A stretch of 64,000 bases of DNA, taken from Apoda limacodes. Lineage: Eukaryota; Arthropoda; Insecta; Lepidoptera; Limacodidae. Positions 22,085 through 33,300 of this stretch are shown piece by piece (positions within the stretch are counted from its first letter, which is position 1; each line of letters opens with the position of its first letter). The stretch lies in NCBI GenBank assembly GCA_946406115.1, contig OX291551.1, forward strand, positions 496,001-560,000. Reading direction: 5' to 3'. Below the pieces are notes generated by a model that made no database searches, had not been told where the DNA came from, and saw nothing but the letters and a program-made list of their open reading frames with translations. The translations under genes were made by a program, and so were the position numbers.

Positions 22085-22733
22085 TTTGGTTTTTAGTGGA
22101 TTACCGTAAAGCGTTGGATCTCACGCAACCAAGAGGAGGGGAATTTATCAGCTCGACCTCGAAGTGGACGTCCGCGGCACATTGATGCGACTCAAAGAAG
22201 ATTTATGGTGGAAAAATGGTTTCATACCGACTGCTATGTGTGGGAACATGTTAAATACACACTGTTCGTCGAGCTCTGCATATTGAAGGATTGCATCATA
22301 GAAAGCCATCTAAAAAACCCTTTTTAACTAATGCCCACAAACAAAATAGATTGTTGTTTGCAAGGGAGTATTGAGATTTTGACTGGGACCACACCATATT
22401 CACCGATGAGAAGTAGTTTGTATCATCTGAAAACGGGAGGCTTTATTTGTGGCGCAGAAATGGAACCCGTTATGCAGAACAAAATGTTGTCCCAAATATG
22501 GAATCTGGACGGATATCACTTAATGTGTGGGGGTGGATGACAGCGGCTGGTCCATAGAAAACCTATGGGGTTTGATGGTGCAAAGATGGGACATGCGAAA
22601 TGAAAGAACTACAGAGTCATTAGGGCTCACTGTGTAGAAATTTGGGACAATATTAGAGGAACAGATATTTCTAATATATTCGGATCTTTACGGCGGCGCA
22701 TGCTTGCCGCTTGTAAGTGAAAATAATGGAGGT
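22085..22733 (+). pseudogene. Tc1/mariner-type transposase remnant
   Basis: Cut-and-paste DNA transposase remnant. Readable pieces, in changing frames: RPRSGRPRHIDATQRRFMV (about 22153-22209), the first catalytic Asp in HTIFTDEK (about 22391-22414), RISLNVWGWM (about 22511-22540), then SIENLWGLMVQRWD (about 22553-22594) carrying the catalytic Glu. The stretch that should hold the second Asp is deleted between 22545 and 22553. Inactive. Confidence 0.8.
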
Positions 22734-22734
22734 T

Positions 22735-23143
22735 ATATTAAATAGGCGAGTCGGACTCGCGCACGAAGGGTTCCGTACCATTATCTATAAAAACGGCTAA
22801 AAAATCCCGTTTGTTATATCGGAGCCCCCCTTAAATTTTTGTTTTATTTTAATTTAATCATTTATTTTTAAAGTTACTATATAATTAAATATTCTGTAAA
22901 TATTTTAAGCGTCTACCTGTTGCAGTTATCAATATCGAGCAAAATCGAGCAAAAAAATCACTTTTGCTGTATGGGAGCCCCCTTAAATATTTGTTTTATT
23001 CTGTTTTTTAGTATTTGCTGTTATAGCGGCAACAGAAATATATCTTCTGTGAAAATTTCAACTTTCTAACTATCGCGGTCCATGAGATACAGCCGGAGTC
23101 TTAGTAATAGGGTTCCCTACCATTTGCGTACGGAACCCTAAAA
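22735..23143. mobile_element. Interspersed repeat with GGGTTCCGTAC inverted ends
   Basis: Opens gcgagtcggactcgcgcacg + aagggttccgtac and closes gcgtacggaaccctaaaa. Inside are gtatgggagccccctt, ttgctgttatagcggcaaca and catgagatacagccgg, phrases that recur widely in Lepidopteran genomes. Phrases around 22825-22860 are echoed at 22975-23005, so the middle has a partial tandem structure. There is no coding frame, and the class is unresolved. Confidence 0.7.
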
Positions 23144-23296
23144 CTTAACCCTAAGTACTATTTTTCTTAATATTTATATATAGCAGCGTTACCGAATATT
23201 TGGTGACTTGTATTTTTTTTTATTCTTATGGTTAAGTTTAATTTTCTTTTCATTATTATTATAACGAAAACGAATGTTTAAGCTAGGATATATATA

Positions 23297-23735
23297 TCTA
23301 TACTAATATACAAAGCTGAAGAGTTTGTTTGAACGCGCTAATCTCAGGAACTACTTTCAGTGTTGGATAGCTCATTTATCGAGGAAGGTTATAGGCTATA
23401 TATCATCACGCTAACACAAATAGGAGCGGACCACTCATGAAAAATCTTTGAAAATCGGGTTTTTTTTATTCTTTTTAGAGCTTCCGCTGCGCGCGCTGCG
23501 TAAACTGTTAGAGTTTCGCAACATCATGTATGACAGAATTGTTTCCCTATAAAAGTTCTAAAAAAAAGTCCGCGACAGCATATGTCTATAAATTAAAGGT
23601 TGGCTCACTATTACCGTTTTTATGCTTACCATATTTGTTCTAAAATAATGCATTATTTGTGAAGGGGTTTTTATAAACATGATATTAATCTTTAGGCTAA
23701 TAATTAGGCTTTATCCAAATAATGTAGCTTCTGGA
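23297..23735 (+). mobile_element. Helitron 5' portion
   Basis: A23296 precedes TCTATACTAATATACAAAGC, a typical Lepidopteran Helitron 5' end. The body (gctgaagagtttgtttgaac, gcgctaatctcaggaacta) is matched in reverse at 25345-25635. No CTAG-type end follows in this orientation, so the 3' part is missing. Confidence 0.7.
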
Positions 23736-23854
23736 TTTTATCTGTTCTTAATTGTCCGCTTATATATAATAGGCAAAATGAAGGAATAATCTGGAATAAA
23801 CCTGTTTAGAATAATTGAGAAGCAATAAATCTTTTGATGATGATGAGAATTTGA

Positions 23855-24727
23855 TTTTGTAGGTATTCGTGACACTAGAGTTACTCAACTGGATTTACTC
23901 AAGGAAAATATTTCTCTTTGCAAAGAACAACTGCTATCTCAAATGTCTTCAAACATCGAATGTACCATACAAAAGTTATTGAGCACCGAAATATCAAAAC
24001 TATCTTCGATCTTGTGCAACATTAACGGAAATATTCAGCAGTTAAGTGCTGAAAACACATATATAAATCGCTTTCGAAAATAAAATTAAAGTTCGCAGAT
24101 TTTGAACACAGTATTAGTTTTTTGTCTGACAGGCAAAATAAATAAGATGAGGGGCTATGTAAGCTCGAAACAAGTGTTTCTCATTTTGAAACTGGCGATT
24201 CTAAGATATCCATACTGGAGAATAAAATCGAATCGATGGAACAGCAGGCTCGTTCTTGCAACCTTGAAATTTCGAATCTCCCTGAACGTCGCAACGTAGA
24301 CTTGGTTAAATGTACTCCAGACTTATGTAAGGTGCTCAACCACAAATATTAAGCAAAATGACATCGTCTCTGTACACCGAGTGCCTCATGCATCACCATC
24401 TTCTCGACCAAAAAGTGTTATCGTGAAGTTGTCTTCCTGAATCACCCGTGATAACATACTGTCTGCATTTAGAGCTTCAAAGGACCTGACAACTGAACAG
24501 CTATCCATCAGCGGACAACCTCAGCCTATATTCGTTCAGGAACACTTGACACTCAAAAACAAGCAATTGTTTCGTCAATCACGAGACCTAGCCAAGAAAT
24601 TCAGCCATAAGTTTGTCTGGATCAAACATGGTATCATACTCGTACGAAAATTGGAGACACCAATAGTTTTTGCTGTGCACACGAGTTCTGAACTATCTAA
24701 ATTTAAAACTAAATTTTTACCCTCTTA
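23855..24727 (+). pseudogene. CR1-type LINE ORF1 remnant
   Basis: ORF1 proteins of these LINEs bind the element's RNA. 23870-24060 reads as a helical, coiled-coil-like segment (TRVTQLDLLKENISLCKEQL, then SKLSSILCNIN). A second part at 24195-24300 gives ISILENKIESMEQQARSCN, then EISNLPERR. The domain ends with SRPKSVIVKLSS, TEQLSISGQPQPIFVQEHL and KFSHKFVWIKHGIILVRK (to about 24680), the RNA-binding fold common to CR1/Zenon and L1 ORF1. Stops and frameshifts occur throughout. Confidence 0.75.
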
Positions 24728-24995
24728 AATTGTATGTTCGTGTTAAAGTAATATACTCACAGTGAGTAACATTTCGTGTTGTTGAATTTGAAGTTTTATT
24801 TTTATTAAAGATGTACTACAAAATCATGTAAGTAATATGTACTCAATAAACATAAATAAAAAAATTGACAAAACGGATAAGGAAACTACTACTAGCAAAG
24901 CATTACGTGTCCTGTTATATGTCAGTTCTATGGAGACACTTGACCTCACAAATGTATATTCTAATCTTATCTATGATAGCCTGTTATAAATAAAA
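24728..24995 (+). other. ORF1-ORF2 spacer of the CR1-type LINE
   Basis: Non-coding text between ORF1 and the Helitron insertion. It ends ...aataaaA at the point where the Helitron's CTAG begins. Confidence 0.5.
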
Positions 24996-26123
24996 CTAGC
25001 TTTTGCCAGCGGCTTCGCCCGCCCTTAATTTGGTTATGGGCGTAGGATTCTTACGGCAACTCCTCAAAGAAAAGAACCTACTTACACTCTCTCTCCATCT
25101 CTCTGTCTCTCCCTCTCTCTCTCTTTCTCAAAAATAATAAATAATTAATTACTACAACTAATTAACTTATGGATTAACCTCGCGAGCATCATACAAACTT
25201 TGAACCCCCGTTTAGGAGGTGAGTTTTGAAAATTCCTTTCTTAGGGCACGCCTACAACATAAAAGCTATATGTGTGCTAGATTTCAGCTTGATTCGTCAA
25301 GTGGTTGGAGTTGTGCGGTGATAGATCATTCAGTCAGTCAGTCTGTAATAGTTACTTTGGGCTAAAGCTAACTTTAACTCGCGACTTTATTTATTTGGAT
25401 AAGGATTAATATCATGCTTATAAAAACACCGTCGCAAATAATGCATTATTATAGAACAAATTTGGTAAGTATAAAAGAGGTTATAGTGAGCCAAGCTTAG
25501 AAGAGAGACATATGCTGTCGCGGACTTTTTTTTAGAACTTTAAAGGGAAACAATTCTGTCATACGTGATTTTTGCAAAACTTTTCAAACAAACAAACAAA
25601 CAAACTCTTCAGCTTTATAATATTAAATATTTATATATATATATATAAAGTATAGAAGAAGATTTGCTTATATTTTTGAACGAGTTTAACGTTTTTTGAA
25701 TAAAATCGGATTGAGTTGAGAGAAACGTGTGTCAAAGTAAAATGTGTCAAAGTAAAATGTGTCAAAGTAAAATGTAATTTAAATCAAAAGCACTAAGGAG
25801 TATTGATATCAACTTTTTACCCCCTTTTTAACCCCGTTAGGGGATGAATTTCAATAAAATACGAAACACGTCTTCCACCAATTCTGTTAAAAAAGGTTAA
25901 TGCAAAATTTGAAGGAGATTTGACCAAGGAATCACGTTGTCCCATACAAACTATGCCCCCCTTTTTCATCCCCTTAGGGGTAGAATTTAGAAAAATCCTT
26001 TCTTATCGGATGCCTACGTCATACAAAGAACACACCCTTCAAGTTTCTGGTCTCTACGATGAGCGGTTAAGGCTGTGCGTTGATCCATCAGTCATTCAGG
26101 ACAAAGCATTTTATATGTATAGA
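24996..26123 (-). mobile_element. Helitron composite: two 5' ends, one 3' end
   Basis: On the reverse strand the outer 5' end TCTATACATATAAAATG starts at 26123 with A outside it, and a second, inner 5' end (TCTATACTTT..., then TATAAAGCTGAAGAG) starts at 25656. The only 3' end, hairpin GCGGGCGAAGCCGCTGGC followed by AAAAGCTAG|T, is at 24996-25024. The two halves share a body: cctttcttagggcacgccta (25236-25255) corresponds to cctttcttatcggatgccta (25997-26016). The outer ends fit A|T insertion exactly. A three-copy gtgtcaaagtaaaat repeat lies at 25729-25773. No Rep/helicase gene. Confidence 0.7.
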
Positions 26124-26289
26124 TTAGTTTATTATTATAATTACATACACTTCGGAATGCACACATTTTGTTTTACTTTTTACATAATTAATATTAAAAC
26201 TTATAGTCTGAAATATAACCCATTCGTCTCCGTTACTAATATTGTGTTAACCCTATTAAATAATACTCAAATTATACGCCTACGCTGCT

Positions 26290-27916
26290 GACAATGCTCT
26301 TCCATTTTATTATCAAAATTGCCGGGGACTTCGCACTTCTCTCCGTATATATGAATATACTATCTAGCTCTTATGATATAATTATAGTGACCAAAGCCTG
26401 GCTGCACCAAGACATTTTAAATAATGAGTTTATTGACAACCGGTACATAGTGTTTCGTAGCGACAGAGACCGTCAAACCTCTAATAAAGTGACGGTGGTG
26501 GTGTTCTGATGGGGTTACGGCCCGAACTCGGTGCGAAACGTATCTCACACCAAGCCACTGTGGCCGCCGGCAATGTTATGATTACGTCATCTATTGATCA
26601 GGTGGTTATAGAGTGACCGCTCGGTAACGGACTGAAACCCGTCATCAGTACCTCATATATACCTCCTAAAACGTCTACTTATATATATTCAGCACATTTT
26701 CACGGTTTGCTTACAATTCTTCAAGCTGAAAATGTTGAATCTTAGTCAGTGGTTGGTGATTATAACTTAAGGTCGATTGACTGACAACCCTCGGACATAC
26801 GTGATCCCCCCGACAAGCTGTCATCCTACTTCAACTTAAACTATAGTAGGAAATTTCCTAAACATTATAAATTGTTACATAATGTTGAAATGAATTACAT
26901 AAAAAAACAAAAATAATAGAATATTGAATTTATTCATAACTAATGTAGCAGAAAGTGTTTGTTCACCTATATCGATACCGCTCGCTCCCTTAGACACTCA
27001 TCACCCACCATTTCTTGTGTAACGCTTTCTCTTAAAATGACCATCAAATACATGCAGCGCCAAAATAATTACAAGTACTGTTACTTTAAGGCAGATTATG
27101 CTGCTATGCGAAAAGATATAAACGATATAAACCGGTGTCTTACTACAAACTTGCCATGTGAATCCGCTGTCTCACTTTTGTACGAAAACTTATACAGAAT
27201 AATGAAAAAACATGTTCCCTTTAAAAAAAAAACACTATCCACTTACCCTGATTGGTTTACCCGGGCGCTCAAACATCTTTTTAATAATAAAAATAGAGCA
27301 TGGGTTAAATGGAAGAAGTATAAAAATATATCAGATTATGAATTATTTTCTCTTTATCGTGCCAGATTCAAAAAAATGTCAAAATCATGTTACAATAATT
27401 ACATTAACTCATGTGAAGAGAATATTAGGAAAAATCCTAAATACTCTTTGACATTCATTAAAAACCGCAAAACATCAGACTGAAATGCCAAGCACAATGG
27501 TCTACGGACAATTAACAGCTAACACTCATGACGAAATCTTTAATTTATTCTCCTCTTACTTTGAGTCGGTTTTCCAGTCAAGTCAACTATCAGCTGATTA
27601 CACTCCTAGCTGCATTATTAATAACTCAGCCGATACGCTGTCAATACTGTTTAACCGATTTTTACTAGAAGGCACTCTCCCAAGTGTTTGGAAAACCGCT
27701 AACGTAATCCCAATTCATAAGAATGGTTCATTAAGAGATGTTGAACAATACCGTCCAATATCTATAATGTCCAGCCTGTCAAAGCTCTTTGAGGAATTGG
27801 TACACGATGTAATCTACCCATGTTTGCACAAAAATATAATTCCCGAACAACATGGTTTTGTTATCAAAAGATCTACTGTTACAAACTTACTTGAATTTAC
27901 GTCAAACCTTTTCTAA
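26290..27916 (+). pseudogene. CR1-type LINE ORF2 (endonuclease and start of RT)
   Basis: The first part encodes the APE-like endonuclease: MNILSSSYDIIIVTKAWLH (about 26351-26407) and YIVFRSDRDRQTSNK (about 26445-26490). Fragments such as SVVGDYNL follow near 26745-26770. An open frame from 26959 holds the linker (FKADYAAMRKDINDINR, then TYPDWFTRALKHLFNNKNR). The next frame enters RT with WKTANVIPIHKNGSLRDVEQ, YRPISIMSSLSKLFEELV and IIPEQHGFV (about 27688-27860). Much of RT, including the catalytic YADD box, is deleted after 27916. ORF1 lies upstream at 23855, separated by the Helitrons. Confidence 0.85.
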
Positions 27917-28575
27917 AATATGGACAACAACACTGTCTCTCTCTCGCGGGCCGGTTGTTGCCCATACCTACTACACCATGTAAGAGCGGTTTAATTTTAT
28001 CAGCTCGCCTTGTCTAACTTTTCGCTCGTCTACTGGTCTTCAAAACACCTGGTCACAGTACTAATTTTTACAATCGTTCTTTAACTGTAAAAGCCATTAG
28101 TCTATATAAAACTCTCTGCCGATAAATAAAAGACAAATACAGTCGCTGCCTGTTTTCAAGAATTCACTAAAATCTTATTACTTTCTTACTTCTTCCTAAC
28201 TTTCTTTAATTTTGACCAAACTCTGGTTATTCAAACACATCTTTATTACTTTATTTATTGTATGTATGTTTATGTATTTATATTATATAACCATTTATTT
28301 TATTTATTTGTCAAAGTATTGATATCAGTATGTATATGCATTTCATCTATCTAGTAAGTACAAAGTTATATATGTATATTGTAATATTCTTTATTCTTCG
28401 TTATAATTTCACGTATGATCCTTTTTGTATCACCTACCTCTTCCTGTCAATATTACTCTACCTAAAGGTTGCCTGGTAGAGATTTTTTAGCGATAAGGCC
28501 GCCTTATTGTGCTATTTCTTTTATTGTTATTTTTTAATTGTGCAATAAAGAATATTGTATTGTATTATTGTATGG
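27917..28575 (+). mobile_element. CR1-type LINE 3' UTR with (ATTGT)n tail
   Basis: Contains cctaaaggttgcctggtaga + gattttttagcgataaggcc and ends tgcaataaagaatattgtat followed by attgt repeats, the usual end of this family. The same end, with a TAA-repeat tail, is inserted at about 41870-41992. Confidence 0.85.
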
Positions 28576-28668
28576 TATAAACAACATTCCTCAGTACTAA
28601 CTATTCTTAACACAGAGTATGGGACACATTAAAATAAACATTTTAGAAACAACAGTGTAGTTTGTGTT

Positions 28669-28870
28669 TTATAAATAATGGCAAAACTGTTCCACAGACA
28701 ATATTGACGTAAATGTCACGTGGTTTTCTGTTGTTGTAATGTAAATAAAAAATAGAAAAGAACCTAAAATTGAGCCCTGAGGTACTCCCATAGTAACTGC
28801 TGATCCCGGAGATCTTTCACCGTTGACATCTATTTTCTGTACTCTGCTACTCATGTACTTGTGTATTTTT
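28669..28870 (-). pseudogene. LINE RT fragment (box B region), reverse strand
   Basis: Reverse strand reads MSSRVQKIDVNGERSPGSA, then MGVPQGSILGSFLFFIYI, the RT motif just before the catalytic box of Jockey/R1-type LINEs. The catalytic box itself is absent, and only about 60 codons remain. Confidence 0.8.
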
Positions 28871-29264
28871 TAAAACAAACTGTTTGACGAATGTCACATA
28901 GTCTAGTCAGTTGTTTAGCTTTTGCTTATAGTTATCTGTATGTCGTGCAGTTTTATTGATATTTCGTCGATGCTGTACGATAGCACGAGCTCACTAGTGG
29001 ACAATGCACCGACCCTTTTGTGCGTTTGCGCCAGCGATGCCGGTCCACGCGACCTGTGACGTCATTTTTGTGCGACATCTGTCGCCCCCGCATACACCTG
29101 GTCAGCCCCGACACCCCCGCGCCCCGGCCAGCCCTACAGCCCTTGTACACCCTCACATGTAGATTTATTGCAAACTTCGCACCTTGAACACAGATGTGCG
29201 CTCGACAACCTTCCCATCAGCCGGAGAGGTGTCTTTCTGTCTGGTCCTCGGAACTAGTTGACAA
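28871..29264. other. Non-coding stretch with GC-rich patch and CRE word
   Basis: 29000-29150 is GC-rich and contains a perfect tgacgtca (29056-29063). An open frame on the reverse strand across it has no domain. Nothing firmer can be said. Confidence 0.4.
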
Positions 29265-29335
29265 TTAACTCAAATTCAAAATCTTTTTATTGAAATGGGT
29301 TACTAAAAACACTTTCGAATCGTCAAGTAAATTAA
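29265..29335 (-). mobile_element. LINE 3' tail, reverse strand
   Basis: aactcaaattcaaaatcttt ... cactttcgaatcgtcaagt is the reverse of the tail family at 10750 and 17660. Very short. Confidence 0.6.
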
Positions 29336-29707
29336 CTGCTACAAACTAATTACAATACTGTTTTGTTGCGTGCGTCCAACAGGTAGGTAGTCTTTGTAAA
29401 ATCACAAACGAAACATAATATTATAGTGAATCAACTAATAAATACATGTTTTGTATTGAAACACTTAATAAACAAGTTTTACAATGTCCATAGTTGGAAT
29501 AAAACAAGGGAAACAAAATTCAAGCAATATTTCAATTCCCTATTGTTTTTCAGACTGCAAAGATTATTCTGTGACGGAATCAAAAGTAACTCCCGCAAAA
29601 AATATATTCATAGAACATATTAAAGATTTCATTTAATATATATATAAATACATATATAAGATAAAAAATAAAACTATACGTAAATAAACAACTTAATTCC
29701 TACCTGA
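29336..29707. other. AT-rich non-coding stretch
   Basis: Short open frames only; no motif. Confidence 0.5.
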
Positions 29708-30302
29708 TGCAATCCTCGTTCGGCCGCCCGATAGTGGCACGTATATATATATGCACACACACATTCAAGCAGACATCGCACACCCAAAAGTGGCCCAGCT
29801 CGTACACAACAGCCCGACAACAAATACACATCATTTAAACTACCATCTCTTCAGAAACTAGCCTACGGGCAGAACTGACAAGAAGCTCCCAGATGTACAC
29901 CTGTTACCAACCTGCCATGCAGGAACCACGCCATCAAGTACACAATATCTATCCAAATATGTATATACACACATGCACGTGCGTACTCGTGCGCCACGTA
30001 ACGTTTCATTACTATTAGCTACGGACCTTTGGCCGTGCAAAGGAAAATGTTTCTTTTGTAATGGTATACGATGCAAGCAGTGTACATCACGTTGTGCGTT
30101 GTTACCGCTCTACATAGACTCACGCTCATTATAAATCTTGTAAATAAATTTTATAAACCAGTACCTACATGTTCAATTACCAATCAGTTCGTGTGTACCT
30201 ACCACCATTTAACCATACCATTTTATATAAGTTAATTCAATAAACCAGACGTTTTTTTTTCATTTATAAACCATATGTCTCTGTACGGTTCTAATCCGTA
30301 CA
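29708..30302 (+). repeat. Probable LTR of a second BEL-type element
   Basis: Ends in the hairpin TGTACGGTTCTAATCCGTACA, followed directly by the primer-site-like tagtggttcttcgagcc. AATAAA words occur near 30143 and 30239. The start is placed at tgcaatcc because homology to 42854-43165 begins there (cggccgcccg, then agcccgacaacaaatacaca). No 3' partner lies in the window. Confidence 0.55.
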
Positions 30303-30905
30303 TAGTGGTTCTTCGAGCCTTAAGTCGTGATGCAGGACCTATGTGAGTAAATTGTAAATACGCGAGAGCCAAACCGGCCTACAATGTGAGCAGTACTATA
30401 ACCAGCACCATTACCAGAAACAACAGTCGACCGTTGGTCACTAAGTAGGTGACCAATCTCAGCAGCTTTAACTATTACCAGTTTGACTATTAACAGTAAC
30501 CAAGTGGGTCAAAAATCTCATTGACGAGCAACCAACCAGGGTATTGTCTCTACCAGGTTACTAAGCACCGGCCATAAAATGTCGACGAAAGCAGAACCGG
30601 TAACCAAGTGGGTCACCATTCCTACTGAAGGGCGACCAACGGGGATCTCAGGACTAAGATCTTTTTTTTTACTCTTTACCATTTTAACTAGAATCACCAT
30701 GGAGGCTACCTTAGCAACTCAAGAACTAATAACGTCGGCGATGGACAGGCTTTGCGTTAATTTTAAAATGGATGCAAGACGCCAGACAATAATAAGTACG
30801 GAATCCGGTAATTCAAATCATAAATATATGCCGGTGAAAATTAGAAATCAGAGCGCACTTAACTTTGCCACTAAAATAAAAATCGATTCTGCAAGGGTCG
30901 CGGAA
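30303..30905 (+). pseudogene. BEL-type leader and start of gag
   Basis: A leader of about 400 bp contains recurring ggtaaccaagtgggtcac/aa phrases (30496-30512, 30598-30616). The gag ATG is at 30699 in good context (accATGG). It encodes MEATLATQELITSAMDRLCV, then FKMDARRQT, the pattern of BEL/Pao gag N-termini. After about 69 codons the sequence passes into a minisatellite, so gag is cut off. The family call rests on a short match. Confidence 0.5.
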
Positions 30906-30914
30906 GAATGCCAC

Positions 30915-31147
30915 AGTAAGCCCGTGGACTCTGCACATGGCGACTGGTGGACTGTGAGCTCGTGGCCTCTGCACATGGTGACATGCGGACAGTGAGCTCG
31001 TGGCCTCTGCACATGGCGACTGGCGGACAGTGAGTCCGTGGCCTTTGCACATGGCGACTGGCGGACAGTGAGCCCGTGGCTTCTGCACATGGTGACTGGC
31101 GGACAGTGAGCCCGTGGCCTCTGCACATGGCGACTGGCGGACAGTGC
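30915..31147. repeat. 38-bp minisatellite (about 6 copies)
   Basis: Unit gagcccgtggcctctgcaca + tggcgactggcggacagt. It interrupts the gag remnant. Open frames in several reverse phases come from the repeat itself. Confidence 0.95.
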
Positions 31148-31244
31148 CGTTTTTCCAGCGTTAAAAAAAATAAAAGTTTCTGTTCCTATGTAGCTTATTT
31201 ACTATCATCATTTCAGCGTCACGTCGAGACGACTGTTAATTTTT

Positions 31245-31530
31245 TTAATACCACTAAGGTGGCAAACTAGCTCACGGTCCGCCTGATGGTAAGCGGACAC
31301 CGTGGCCTATGGACGCTTCCTTCAAAAATCTAATAACTTTTTGAAGCACTCTATACTGTAGTCTTTAGAGAAAACTTTGGCAGGGAGCTCATTCCTCAAC
31401 CCAAGCGTTCGCGGGAGGAAGTTTCTCTGAAACCGCACTGTACGCGACTATTTCGGATCTAAAGTGTCAGAATGAATTTCCTGCCGATGTCGAGCGGTGC
31501 GATTGCAGAAAGTCTTTAACAAGGGCGTCA
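31245..31530 (-). mobile_element. Jockey-like LINE 3' end, reverse strand
   Basis: accactaaggtggcaaacta, then gcctgatggtaagcggacac and ccgcactgtacgcgactatt are the reverse of the end at 21730-21990. It covers the ORF2 tail plus 3' UTR. Confidence 0.85.
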
Positions 31531-32205
31531 TTTCGTACCTAACGCAATTTCAGACCTCGCAGTGCTTAATAACACATTTTTTTCATCGCCTTTTCGAAAA
31601 ATGTTGATTGATTCGCCTGCCTCCCGACCCCCCACTAAATTTTGATCATTTTTTTAATAAAAAAAGCAAATTGCTGCCCCTTGTTCGCGTTTCTTTTCAA
31701 CAATGGATCATTATACAACATGTTAGGAAAATGGTGTATACTCCCGTTACGTACGTGTGCACCATGTATCATTTGAATACTATGCCGATGTCAGAAGGTG
31801 GAAATTGTGAACTGTGTAAATTGACCAATTTCCATACAAACGAAATCAATGTTTTCCTCACTTATTTTTTGCACAACCCTAACTTTTAATCAAATATGTC
31901 TTACGCGCCACGGCATAAAAATCTCTTCGATATCTATGCGAGCCTAGTACTTAAGCGTATCCGCGCACGGGGCGCGTAAAAATGCAAACTTTAATAACTA
32001 AAACAAAAAACTAATAATAACTTACAGGCTTACGCATCTGTCCACACACGATGATATTCATGACGATCACAAAAGCACAGTATCCAAGTATGTCATCTTT
32101 GATCCTCAGTCACTATTCACAATCACTATGCACCAATTCTTTCGTCTGTCCATCACTGTCGAGTCTCCCAAACTCTGCAGTGGCAGGACTATACCAACGC
32201 GTCGG
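31531..32205. other. Non-coding stretch with one unrecognised open frame
   Basis: A 93-codon plus-strand frame (31608-31889) starts at a non-consensus ATG and has no motif I know apart from a CELCKL pair of cysteines. Nothing else stands out. Confidence 0.4.
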
Positions 32206-32487
32206 CTACTGGTAGTAGGATCCTCTTCGAGATCTTGGCCTCCCTTCGCTATCACGTTTGTAAAGGCTTCCAGTTTCGTGAAGCCTGTGTGAAAACAGCG
32301 TAATCTTGGGATACGCTGGTCTGCCGGTCACGTCCCGCTCTACGTAAAACACTAAATCACTGTAGTTTGTTATAGTAGAAATCATATCACTGAATTTGAC
32401 ACTCAACATGTACGCACAAGATAGAAAAACACTACTGACCTTATTTAATTCGATTATCGGCATTTTCAAAGTGATCTGTAGCGCCAC
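32206..32487 (-). other. Unrecognised reverse-strand open frame (93 codons)
   Basis: Starts at an ATG at 32485-32487 and ends at a stop inside the low-complexity word tagtaggat. The C-terminal residues (HETGSLYKRDSEGRPRSRRG) are basic. No domain, neighbour or splice signal supports it. Possibly a fragment of a transposon. Confidence 0.25.
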
Positions 32488-32520
32488 GCCAGGGCTAAAT
32501 AGGCGTTGCCATACTTTGCA

Positions 32521-33300
32521 CTACATACATTGATTTAAAAATACCTATTTCCTCAAGTAAAGAATTCTCCTGGAATTTTAAATACTTAATTAAGTAAAAT
32601 AACAATAAACTTCTAGTAGGTATTTCGTTTATTTACCTAATAATTTAAGGATATTTCTTAGGGACCCATATAAATACTTAAGTACCTACTGATTTTTGCT
32701 TAAGCGCTAGATGCCATTAACTGTGAAGTTTCATGAACGACGTTTTTATTAAGCGCTGCAAAACGAGCATAAATAATATGCCGATTAATCCAAAATCAAC
32801 AAAAAATACAAAACTGGGAAAAGACATGCTACAAAACAAAAATAACACAAAATAAAAAAAAAAATATAAAATAAATTGTAATTAATTACTAGTAGTAATT
32901 ACATTAAAATGTTGTCAAAATTCTGAAACTAAACTATTTTTTAATGGGTTAAATTGGTATTGTATTGACATATTAGCGCGCTTAAACTGACTCCGCAAGT
33001 AGTAGTTTGGGAGTTTTTTGGTTGCTTGCTTATTCTTGGCTTAAGTCTGTGAAGGTTAGTTGTGTAAAAGTTAAAGTAAAGGATAGAGTTTTTATCCATT
33101 TGTGACTGATGCAAATCAATCTAGAAATCTTCTTACCTACTTACAAATTTAGTTATTACAAAAATAACTATTTATACCTACCTAAAAAAGTACAGTACCT
33201 TTTACTTATTATACATTCGGTGCCTTTACACATAACACAATGACTTACCTACTTGTAATTTTTCCACATATTTTTTTTCTGCTGGTAACATTCGCATAGA
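32521..33300. other. AT-rich non-coding stretch
   Basis: Nothing recognised. Confidence 0.5.

Noticed and set aside
25920..26291. 123-codon open frame
   Set aside because: It lies on the opposite strand across a Helitron end and body, and ends in AT-rich spacer.
29056..29063. Perfect TGACGTCA (CRE) as a promoter element
   Set aside because: A single 8-bp word with no supporting boxes or gene is not enough.
30813..31128. Three overlapping reverse-strand frames with repeated cysteine/histidine words
   Set aside because: All arise from the 38-bp minisatellite read in three phases, not from a zinc-finger gene.
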